A stretch of DNA of 6,624 nt from positions 828 to 7,451 of the forward strand of contig DGEI01000038.1 of NCBI GenBank assembly GCA_002385885.1. The letters run 5' to 3'. Under the pieces are notes generated by a model that saw only the letters and a list, made by a program, of their open reading frames with translations, was not told the DNA's origin and did no database searches. Of this stretch, positions 1-5,473 are shown piece after piece. Position numbers and translations under genes: made by a program. How positions within the stretch are numbered: the first letter of the stretch is position 1; every line of letters starts with the position of its first letter. This DNA is from Firmicutes bacterium UBA3930 (lineage in GTDB: Bacteria; Bacillota; Clostridia; Caldicoprobacterales; Caldicoprobacteraceae).

Positions 1-477
1 CTTGGTATTGTATATCACATCCATGGCATGGGTGATATAGTCTATAGGACAGTTCTTGTCATCCTCACCGGCTTCCAGAGCAATCCGCTTGTGCCCAAGA
101 TTAATAATAATTTCAACTTCCCTGCGGATCTCATCATCGGTTAGCTTTCTCCTCTCCAGCCGGTTGGTACATTTATAACCGCAGTATCTGCAGCTGTTAA
201 CACAGTAATCGGAAACATAAAGCGGAGCGAACATCACTATACGGGTACCGTATATGGTATCCTTAACCTCCCGGGCAGCGTTGAAAAGTTTTCCATCCAG
301 CTCTCTGCATTCGTTCTGAAGCAGGGCTGCCGTTTCTTCCAGGCTCAAACCCTTAGCCTGCCTTCCTTTTTCAATTATGGATTCCAGTTCATCGCGAGTC
401 TTTTTCTTACCCGCTTCCAGGGCATCATAAATGGCCTGCTCCCTTATGAAATCCGCTCTTTCCATCTGTTTAATCAT
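1..477 (-). CDS. hydG: [FeFe]-hydrogenase maturase HydG, N-terminal 159 codons (cut by window edge)
   Basis: HydG is a radical SAM tyrosine lyase. It splits tyrosine to p-cresol and dehydroglycine, and from the latter makes the CO and cyanide ligands of the hydrogenase H-cluster, in the cytoplasm. I translated this frame by hand. It opens MIKQMERADFIREQAIYDAL and runs uninterrupted to the window edge. The radical SAM cluster motif CX3CX2C is at residues 92-99 (C92, C96, C99) in the context YVSDYC...RYCGY, and the EAGEDD segment near residues 117-122 is typical of HydG. About one third of the usual ~470 residues is present, so the second, C-terminal Fe-S site is outside. The ATG has a good AAGGAAGGG ribosome site 7 nt upstream. 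It follows hydF by about 130 nt and is probably cotranscribed with it. ThiH is the closest alternative, but the sequence and the hydF neighbour favour HydG. Confidence 0.95.
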   Translation of the reverse strand, partial: MIKQMERADFIREQAIYDALEAGKKKTRDELESIIEKGRQAKGLSLEETAALLQNECRELDGKLFNAAREVKDTIYGTRIVMFAPLYVSDYCVNSCRYCGYKCTNRLERRKLTDDEIRREVEIIINLGHKRIALEAGEDDKNCPIDYITHAMDVIYNTK

Positions 478-501
478 ACTGATTCCCTTCCTTCTTAATT
501 A

Positions 502-609
502 TTAATATTCTCTATAAAAACGCCATACATGGTGTATAACTCCCGTTTTATCCTTCAGCATTTTTTGGATATAAGGCCAAATAAGGACATTGTAGCAACG
601 CAAATCCAT
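502..609 (-). CDS. Possible 35-aa ORF between hydF and hydG
   Basis: The ATG overlaps the hydF stop codon (TAATG, sharing one base), and the frame runs 35 codons to a TAA 24 nt before the hydG start. The product begins MDLRCYNVLIWPYIQKM and ends in a basic/aromatic tail (HHVWRFYREY). It contains two Trp and four Tyr, which is unusual for random AT-rich DNA. There is no good Shine-Dalgarno site: only AAAG lies nearby, so translation would depend on reinitiation after hydF. I do not recognise a family. It does not resemble the TM1266-type hydrogenase regulator. It may simply be an open stretch in an intergenic region. Confidence 0.27.
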   Translation of the reverse strand: MDLRCYNVLIWPYIQKMLKDKTGVIHHVWRFYREY

Positions 610-638
610 TATTCTTTAGTGCAAATCTTATATCCAAA
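564..638. repeat. 12-bp perfect inverted repeat spanning the hydF stop
   Basis: TTTGGATATAAG at 564-575 is matched exactly by CTTATATCCAAA at 627-638, with 51 bases between. The pair could form a stem-loop in the hydF-hydG message, with the hydF stop codon and the start of the 35-aa ORF in the loop. GCAAATC also occurs twice inside (600-606 and 621-627). There is no U-tract, so it is not a terminator. A role in mRNA processing or in setting the HydF/HydG ratio is inference. Confidence 0.4.
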
Positions 639-1844
639 GGGCTGTAAAGCCCTGCCCAGAATTCCCTGAACGTATGCAATAAACACGCCATAGTTCACGA
701 TGGGCACTCCTGCATCTACAGCCTGCTTTATACGGTTTTTCATCTCTCGTTGATTAAGCATACATCCACCGCAGTGAATTACCAGTGAATAATCCTTCAA
801 ATTCTCGGGATATCCCATTCCGCTTGCGTAATCAAGCTCTAACTTCTTACCGGTCTTCTGGCGCAGCCATCTTGGAATCTTAACACGGGCGATATCGTCA
901 TCCTGCACATGATGGGTACATGCCTCGGCTATCAGTACCTTATCCCCGTCCCCGAGCTTTGGTATAGCCTGAACGCCCCTGACCATCTCCTTTAAATCCC
1001 CCTTATAGCGGGCAAACAATATTGAAAAGGATGTCAACGGAATATCATGAGGTACGGCAGCATCTGCAGCATGAAAAACCTGTGAATCGGTAATGGCCAG
1101 CCTGGGCTTAGCCGACAAACCCTCCAATATGGTCTTGATCCCGTCTTCTTTGGTCATTACCACTATTCCCCCTCCATCCAGTATGTCCCGGATGGTCTGC
1201 TGCTGAGGAAGGATAAGCCTTCCTTTGGGAGCTGATTTATCAATTGGTGTAATCAGCAGAATAAAATCACCGGGAGAAAATAAATCCCTGACTATCACGT
1301 CCCGCTGTTCCTCCACAGGAGCGGTTTTTATAATAGCGTTTTTTAACGCATCTATCCCTTCTCCGGTTGTTGATGATACATTAATAAAAGGAATCCCCCA
1401 CTTTTTGCTGTATTGAACAGTAATGTTATCGGGAACCAATACCTGATCAATCTTGTTGATAACACCAATAATAGGAAGCTTTTTTCTTTTCATCGCATCT
1501 ACAATATCTTCCTCAAATTTCCCTATACCATGATTTGCATCTATAACCAGAACTGCAATATCCGTTTTATTAATGACATTCAGGGTCTTTTTTCTCCGTA
1601 GTTCCCCCAGATCCCCTTCATCATCCAAACCTGCAGTATCAATAAAGACCACCGGGCCTAATGGAAGAAGCTCCATAGCTTTGAATACCGGATCGGTTGT
1701 GGTTCCTTTTACAGGAGATACCACAGCAATTTCCTGCCCGGTCAGCGCGTTTATAAGGCTGGACTTTCCGGCATTCCGTCTTCCCAATATGGCAATGTGT
1801 AAACGTTCTGAACGGGGTGCAGTGCTAAGACTCAATATTTCCAT
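609..1844 (-). CDS. hydF: [FeFe]-hydrogenase maturation GTPase HydF
   Basis: HydF is the scaffold that carries the 2Fe precursor made by HydE and HydG and passes it to apo-hydrogenase; it binds GTP. The N-terminal Ras-like GTPase domain shows the P-loop GRRNAGKS (residues 21-28), GTTT as switch I (47-50), DTAG (69-72), NKID (130-133) and a G5-like VSSTTGEG. A middle dimerisation domain follows. The C-terminal cluster domain has C309-T-H311 and HCGGC (H357, C358, C361), the CxH...HCxxC set expected for the [4Fe-4S] site. The 411-aa length is normal. Start choice is uncertain. The ATG at 1844 touches its AAAGGAG with no spacing, whereas the TTG three codons later (1835) sits 9 nt from it and gives MSLSTAPRSERLHI, so TTG may be the real start. 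The gene heads a hydF-hydG unit behind an attenuated leader. Confidence 0.97.
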   Translation of the reverse strand: MEILSLSTAPRSERLHIAILGRRNAGKSSLINALTGQEIAVVSPVKGTTTDPVFKAMELLPLGPVVFIDTAGLDDEGDLGELRRKKTLNVINKTDIAVLVIDANHGIGKFEEDIVDAMKRKKLPIIGVINKIDQVLVPDNITVQYSKKWGIPFINVSSTTGEGIDALKNAIIKTAPVEEQRDVIVRDLFSPGDFILLITPIDKSAPKGRLILPQQQTIRDILDGGGIVVMTKEDGIKTILEGLSAKPRLAITDSQVFHAADAAVPHDIPLTSFSILFARYKGDLKEMVRGVQAIPKLGDGDKVLIAEACTHHVQDDDIARVKIPRWLRQKTGKKLELDYASGMGYPENLKDYSLVIHCGGCMLNQREMKNRIKQAVDAGVPIVNYGVFIAYVQGILGRALQPFGYKICTKE

Positions 1845-1851
1845 CTCCTTT
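1845..1851 (-). promoter_or_regulatory. hydF ribosome binding site that questions the ATG start
   Basis: The minus strand reads AAAGGAG directly followed by ATGGAAATATTG. Spacing to the ATG is 0 nt and to the in-frame TTG is 9 nt. The usual Firmicute spacing of 6-9 nt therefore supports the TTG at 1833-1835. A TGA lies in frame just upstream (1860-1862), so no earlier start exists. Confidence 0.6.
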
Positions 1852-1870
1852 CCCGAGCATCATCCCAAAA

Positions 1871-1907
1871 TCAAAAATACCCTTCCCCGAAAGATCGGAA
1901 AAGGGTA
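1871..1907 (-). terminator. Intrinsic terminator in the hydF leader (attenuator)
   Basis: On the minus strand TACCCTTTTCCGA (1907-1895), the loop TCTT and TCGGGGAAGGGTA (1890-1878) form a 13-bp stem including two G-U pairs, followed at once by TTTTTGATTTT. The structure lies about 105 nt downstream of the predicted start point and 34 nt upstream of the hydF ATG, with no promoter in between. It should therefore stop hydF transcription unless antitermination occurs. It is too far from the degraded gene at 2095, with a strong promoter between them, to be mainly that gene's terminator, although read-through transcripts would end here too. Confidence 0.8.
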
Positions 1908-1993
1908 CAGAATATACAAAAAACTATTATTCTATTCCTGCACATCCGTTTCCTCTCTCTCAGGGCAATTAACCCCTTGAGGTTAGAAACCAT
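1871..1993 (-). CDS. Possible 40-aa leader peptide ORF upstream of hydF
   Basis: An ATG about 20 nt into the predicted transcript opens a 40-codon frame starting MVSNLKGLIALRERKRM. It has three Cys (residues 18, 26, 29) and many basic and hydrophobic residues. The frame crosses the entire terminator hairpin, and its TGA lies in the U-tract region, so translation would melt the hairpin. The only ribosome site is AAAGG, 11 nt upstream, which is weak. I do not recognise the peptide. Chance openness is quite possible. Confidence 0.2.
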   Translation of the reverse strand: MVSNLKGLIALRERKRMCRNRIIVFCIFCTLFRSFGEGYF

Positions 1994-2013
1994 AAACAGT
2001 ATTACCTTTGTTT
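1908..2013 (-). promoter_or_regulatory. Structured 5' leader of hydF, upstream of the attenuator
   Basis: The leader contains mutually exclusive pairings. AACC of TAACC can pair with GGTT immediately upstream (GGTTTCTAACC) or with GGTTA downstream (plus strand 1970-1974 with 1981-1985). CTCAGGG (1959-1965) can pair with CCCTTGAG (1974-1981), and GTTTC/GAAAC (1948-1952/1986-1990) could close the set. AAGGG in this region is complementary to CCCTT in the terminator's 5' arm, a weak possible antiterminator. I checked by eye for T-box, TPP, FMN, SAM, cobalamin, c-di-GMP, fluoride, preQ1 and guanidine signatures and found none. Confidence 0.45.
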
Positions 2014-2019
2014 GTTAAA

Positions 2020-2048
2020 ATTATAACAAATATATGGGAAATGATCAA
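2020..2048 (-). promoter_or_regulatory. Strong sigma-A promoter for hydF
   Basis: The -35 is TTGATC (2043-2048), the spacer is exactly 17 bp, and the -10 is a perfect TATAAT (2020-2025) preceded by TGT, an extended -10. Transcription would begin near 2013, giving a leader of about 170 nt before hydF. No separate promoter is evident before hydG. Confidence 0.8.
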
Positions 2049-2094
2049 TACTTTTTAGAAAAGTTTTTGTTTGATATATGAATTAGAAAACACC

Positions 2095-2587
2095 CTATTC
2101 AATAAGCTGATCCTTTAGTACTTTTACACGTTCTGGTGATATACTCCGGGAGATAATGTTATACAATTCTTTTTTCTTATCATCGTAATAAAATGGACGT
2201 TTTTCTCCTTTCAGGGCATAAATCAAAAACGCAGCTGTTTCTTCGGGATAAGTCTCAGCTAGTTTTTCTTCAGATATTCTCCAATACAAAATACGTGGAG
2301 ATTGAGAAAAAACAGGTTCAGGACAATTGACGATTAAATCTACTACATCAGGAAAAACCGGTTTTAACTCCGGAACCCATTCTACAATAGCCCCCATTTC
2401 AGTTGAACTCAATTCAACAGGAATACCATTTATTCTTCGTGATAAGTACTTTTTTATCCATCTATTCCATACATCTTTAACTGCTTCGGGATTAACCCCC
2501 TAATTTTGGAGAATTAGGCTTAGTATCTTCCACTGTCATAGAATTACTTATTTTTTTATCAAAGTACATTCCGTACTGCCAACGAAA
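2095..2587 (-). pseudogene. 3' remnant of a large gene, DUF4020-like C-terminus, frameshifted
   Basis: The clear frame runs from a TAG at 2500-2502 to the stop at 2095. It encodes about 134 residues starting GVNPEAVKDVWNRWIKKY and including EWVPELKPVFPDVVDL and the segment TYPEETAAFLIYALKG. It has no plausible start with a ribosome site. The only in-frame initiator of note is a TTG at 2412 with none. Upstream, the next frame is open (from about 2596, containing WQYGMYFDKKISNSMTVE) and joins smoothly if the GGGGG run (2496-2500) had four G. This points to a one-base insertion or a sequencing error. The pattern W-x2-W...RR..GIPVEL...EW.P.L..VFP..V resembles, from memory, the C-terminal DUF4020 region of large bacterial proteins, some with SIR2-like domains. 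That identification is tentative. The remnant is more AT-rich than its neighbours and ends at the palindromic element. Confidence 0.5.
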
Positions 2588-2761
2588 GATAAATTTTCAA
2601 GAATCCCTGTTGACAACGAGCCTCTCGGGATGTGATCCACCAGCCGAAACCCAACCCCGCATCAATCCTATATAGCTTTCCAACCAGGGATTTTGCGGCT
2701 GGCACCTGCCAAGGCTATCACATCCCGTCTCTCATTGTCAACAGTACTTAAAAAATTTATC
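2588..2761. mobile_element. 174-bp nested palindromic element (MITE-like or structured RNA)
   Basis: Five inverted pairs nest symmetrically. GATAAATTTT/AAAATTTATC is at 2588-2597/2752-2761. CTGTTGACAA/TTGTCAACAG is at 2607-2616/2735-2744, followed inward by GAG/CTC. CGGGATGTGAT/ATCACATCCCG is at 2626-2636/2717-2727. CCAGCCG/CGGCTGG is at 2640-2646/2696-2702, and AATCC/GGATT at 2664-2668/2688-2692. Together they form one long interrupted hairpin on either strand. It encodes no transposase, and I see no clear target duplication. Its core is more GC-rich than the surrounding DNA. It could be a non-autonomous transposon, a repeated palindrome, or an RNA gene. Confidence 0.65.
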
Positions 2762-3127
2762 CCACTCTTTCAATATATAAATTATAAACAATAATAAGTA
2801 TTAGAACTGTGATTACTTCATCATCTCTGCTCCGACAGTCTTAAGTTTATTTCCGAAGCATCTTTATTGCCATAATATAACAAATTTCAACTAAAATCAA
2901 GCAGATTTTCAGTATTCTGTTATTTTCCTCAGTTATGTTTATTATATTATTGCCATACATGAAAGAAACCTCAACAAAAATATTAATTATTACTATCTGG
3001 ACAGCGATACTAATCATTACATAGTTGACCGAAATTAATATACTGCTCTATCTAAATCGCTAAATCCTTATCAATACATCCTCATTACTTCTTTAATTTG
3101 GATATATTTTTGCAAAATTAACGCAAA
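2762..3127. other. AT-rich intergenic stretch with no supported gene
   Basis: This region lies between the palindromic element and the end of the phosphorylase gene. It is strongly AT-rich and broken by stops in all frames. No convincing terminator follows pdp: TTTGC/GCAAA (5 bp, no U-tract) directly after its stop is the best candidate. A short hydrophobic plus-strand frame (2881-3024) is noted among the rejected items. Confidence 0.6.
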
Positions 3128-4453
3128 TTAATACCTCTCTATCCCTTCGGCTGTTACCACGCCATATACAAGGGGCTTTGGCTGGGGGCGTTCCTGCTTT
3201 ATGACAACTGCACGTTTAAAAGCATCCGCCGCTCTTTCAAATAAGTCCTCCCGGGTTACGTAGAAATAGGCTAAGGTTTCACCCTTCCTTACCATTTCTC
3301 CCATACGTTTGCTCAACACAATACCGACACTGTGATCTATTGGATCCTCCTTTGTGCTTCTGCCGGCGCCCAAAATATGAGCGGCCTGGCCCACACCCCG
3401 TGCATCTATCGAATATATGTATCCTGCCTGCTCTGCTTTTATGGGAATTACATTATCAGACAGCGGTAATAATGAAGGATCATCTGCCGCCCGCTGGTCT
3501 CCTCCTTGAGCGTGTATCATTTTTCTGAACTTATCGGCACCTCTTCCGCTATGTAAAGCCTCCTGAATCAATTCCCCCCCTTGTTCAATGCTTGAGCATC
3601 GCCCGGCCATATACAGCATATAGGCACCCAATATCAACGAAACATCCAGAAGCGCTCCCGTCCGCTCACCCTTCAGAATCTCAACAGCCTCTTTTACCTC
3701 CAGTGCATTACCCACTGCCATTCCCAGGGGTTGAGACATATCGGTAATAAGAGCTGCGGTTTTACGCCCTACCAGTGTCCCTACACTGACCATTTCCTGG
3801 GCCAATGAAAAAGCATCCTCCGCCGATTCCATAAAAGCACCGCTGCCGGTTTTAACATCCAGCACTATGGCATCAGCCCCGGAAGCTATCTTTTTGCTCA
3901 TTACACTGCTGGCAATAAGGGATTTATGTTCAACGGTCCCGGTCACATCCCTTAAAGCATAGATCATTTTATCAGCAGGAACCAGGTTCCCGGTTTGTCC
4001 TACAACGGCTATGCCAGTTTTCTTTACAATGCGTATAAAATCCTGAATTGATTGAAAGGGATTGAATCCCGGAATGGATACCAGTTTATCAATGGTACCG
4101 CCGGTGTGACCCAACCCCCTGCCTGACATTTTGGCTACCGGAACACCGCAGGCCGCAACCAAGGGAGCAACCACAAGGGTGGTGGTATCACCGACACCAC
4201 CGGTGCTGTGTTTGTCCACCTTAATCCCCGGAATTGCCGACAGATCAACTACATCACCGGAATAGGCCATGGCCAGGGTAAGATCAGCCGTTTCACGGCT
4301 GGTCATTCCCTGGAAATATATTGCCATCAGTAGGGCCGATACCTGGTAATCTGGTATATGCCCGGCCGCATAGCCCTTTACCCAAAAATCAATCTCTTCT
4401 TTTGTAAGTTCTTCACCATGCCGCTTTTTTAAAATAATATCAAGCATCCTCAT
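3128..4453 (-). CDS. pdp: Pyrimidine-nucleoside phosphorylase
   Basis: This enzyme catalyses phosphorolysis of uridine, deoxyuridine and thymidine to the base plus (deoxy)ribose 1-phosphate, in the cytoplasm. The protein reads MRMLDIILKKRHGEELTKEE, matching the Bacillus Pdp N-terminus. The phosphate site KVDKHSTGGVGD is at residues 78-89 and the family signature SGRGLGHTGGT at 110-120. R168, S183 and K187, the pyrimidine-binding triad, fall at exactly the numbers used for Geobacillus PyNP. The C-terminal alpha/beta domain is complete, and the 441 aa are normal. A GTG four codons upstream (4465) is open but sits right on the AAAGGG ribosome site. The ATG at 4453 fits the family and lies 2 nt after the stop of the small ORF. 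A thymidine-specific phosphorylase (DeoA) is the main alternative. It is the last gene of the operon. Confidence 0.96.
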   Translation of the reverse strand: MRMLDIILKKRHGEELTKEEIDFWVKGYAAGHIPDYQVSALLMAIYFQGMTSRETADLTLAMAYSGDVVDLSAIPGIKVDKHSTGGVGDTTTLVVAPLVAACGVPVAKMSGRGLGHTGGTIDKLVSIPGFNPFQSIQDFIRIVKKTGIAVVGQTGNLVPADKMIYALRDVTGTVEHKSLIASSVMSKKIASGADAIVLDVKTGSGAFMESAEDAFSLAQEMVSVGTLVGRKTAALITDMSQPLGMAVGNALEVKEAVEILKGERTGALLDVSLILGAYMLYMAGRCSSIEQGGELIQEALHSGRGADKFRKMIHAQGGDQRAADDPSLLPLSDNVIPIKAEQAGYIYSIDARGVGQAAHILGAGRSTKEDPIDHSVGIVLSKRMGEMVRKGETLAYFYVTREDLFERAADAFKRAVVIKQERPQPKPLVYGVVTAEGIERY

Positions 4454-4455
4454 TA

Positions 4456-4539
4456 TCAACGGCACCCTTTCAAAAGTTTTGTAATATAAGCATCCAATAT
4501 ATCAACTGATAATTGCTTATCCCTGACATGGTTCATCAT
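4456..4539 (-). CDS. 27-aa small ORF between kinase and phosphorylase
   Basis: The frame opens with ATGATG one base after the kinase stop (TGA-A-ATGATG). It has a GGAG 5 nt before the first ATG (8 nt before the second) and closes with TGA two bases before the pdp ATG (TGATAATG). It fills the gap completely. The product begins MMNHVRDKQLSVDILDAY and ends with a Lys/Leu/Gly/Cys/Arg tail. It is polar, has no membrane segment or signal peptide, and could form one amphipathic helix. The pdp ribosome site (GAAAGGG) lies inside it, so translating it may couple pdp to the kinase. I do not recognise the peptide. It may be a real microprotein, a coupling ORF, or the remnant of a longer gene. Confidence 0.5.
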   Translation of the reverse strand: MMNHVRDKQLSVDILDAYITKLLKGCR

Positions 4540-4540
4540 T

Positions 4541-5473
4541 TCAGCTCCATTTCTCCATCCTTATGCACTCTAAAAACCTATCCACCAGTTCCCTGGAAAC
4601 CATCCCGGTTTTGAAAAATTGGGTATTAGCCATACCGCACGCCATTCCCAGCCTAATTACATCAACGGGTTCCTTCCCTCTGCTCAGGGCAACAGCACAG
4701 CCTGCAATAAATGAATCTCCAGAGCCTACTGCATTTACTACCTTTACAGGCGGAGCATAAAAATGGTACATTCCATCGGGTAAGGCAGCTGTACATCCCT
4801 TTTCTCCGAATGTAATCACAGGAAAATTGACACCGGCCTCTCGTAAATAGTTCAGTGCCTTAATACAGTCCTCCTTTGATGAGATATCCTGTCCTATCAC
4901 CTGTGATAGTTCATGATGATTGGGCTTAACCATGAAAGGCCCCTCTTTGATGCCCTCCTTTAAGTATTCACCGCTTGTATCCAATAAAAACATTTTTCCC
5001 ATTGACTTGGCAATACGTATAAGTTCCCTATAGAAGCCGGCGGGTACTCCCCGGGGCAGGCTTCCCGAGGCCGTTACCACATCACAATCTATTATAATCT
5101 TCCCAAACCGTTCTAAAAAAATACGGTATTCATCGGAGGTAACTGCCGGGCCCGGTTCCAAGACCTCAGTTGAGGTCCCATTCTTTTCATCCAATATATT
5201 AATGCATATCCTCGTCTCTCCATTAATCGGTACAAACTTACTTATAATTCCATCCTTCTGAAGCTGGTTGTTAATAAACTCACCGGTGCCGCCGCCTATC
5301 AAACCGGCAGCTACAACCTTTTCTCCCAAAATCCGAGCCACCCTGGCCACATTCAGCCCTTTCCCGCCGGCCGTTGCCGTCATTGCTTTAGGACGAAATA
5401 TCTTGTTTACAGCAAAATTATCAATGGAATATACTTTATCAATAGCAGGATTCATAGTGACAGCCAGAATCAC
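4541..5473 (-). CDS. pfkB: PfkB-family sugar-phosphate kinase (1-phosphofructokinase / tagatose-6-phosphate kinase type)
   Basis: The protein phosphorylates a ketose monophosphate (fructose 1-phosphate or tagatose 6-phosphate) with ATP to the bisphosphate. Its 310 residues are standard for the FruK/LacC group. It shows the N-terminal substrate region NPAID (8-12), GGKGLNVARV (36-45), TEVLEPGP (102-109), ASGSLPRG (135-142), KPNHHEL (183-189) and the anion-hole/catalytic motif NAVGSGDS (247-254) with D253 as the base. TEVLEPGP is, from memory, nearer to LacC than to FruK, and the aldolase neighbour also favours tagatose 6-phosphate. Sequence alone does not settle the substrate. It starts with GTG in a GTGA overlap with the aldolase stop, with GGAGG 7 nt upstream, so the two are translationally coupled. 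A ribose-1-phosphate kinase activity, known for another PfkB protein, is a possibility given pdp downstream. Confidence 0.9.
   Translation of the reverse strand: MILAVTMNPAIDKVYSIDNFAVNKIFRPKAMTATAGGKGLNVARVARILGEKVVAAGLIGGGTGEFINNQLQKDGIISKFVPINGETRICINILDEKNGTSTEVLEPGPAVTSDEYRIFLERFGKIIIDCDVVTASGSLPRGVPAGFYRELIRIAKSMGKMFLLDTSGEYLKEGIKEGPFMVKPNHHELSQVIGQDISSKEDCIKALNYLREAGVNFPVITFGEKGCTAALPDGMYHFYAPPVKVVNAVGSGDSFIAGCAVALSRGKEPVDVIRLGMACGMANTQFFKTGMVSRELVDRFLECIRMEKWS

Noticed and set aside
515..537. Small hairpin ACGCCA/TGGTGT before hydG as a terminator or operator.
   Set aside because: On the transcribed strand it has an A-C mismatch and a stem of at most 6 bp. The following T4 is too short for a convincing terminator.
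1573..1980. 135-codon plus-strand frame overlapping the hydF start and leader.
   Set aside because: It is antisense to the conserved HydF GTPase domain and has no ribosome site. It is a shadow of real coding sequence.
1908..2013. Known riboswitch or T-box in the hydF leader.
   Set aside because: No conserved core of the common classes could be matched by eye. CCTGAGAGAG recalls the TPP element's CUGAGA, but the rest of that motif is absent.
2095..2412. 105-aa intact gene starting at TTG 2412.
   Set aside because: There is no ribosome site at the TTG, and protein-like sequence continues upstream in the same frame. The ORF is better read as part of a truncated gene.
2588..2761. CRISPR array or retron RNA.
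   Set aside because: There are no regularly spaced direct repeats, and no Cas or reverse transcriptase gene nearby. The structure is an inverted repeat only.
2881..3024. Plus-strand hydrophobic frame of 47 codons with an internal ATG at 2935 (29 aa, toxin-like or membrane-protein-like).
   Set aside because: There is no ribosome site or promoter, and AT-rich DNA readily gives Ile/Leu/Phe-rich translations. A type I toxin or gene remnant cannot be excluded but is not supported.
3095..3130. TTTGC/GCAAA stem after the phosphorylase stop as a terminator.
   Set aside because: Only 5 bp, with an AT-rich loop and no U-tract after it.
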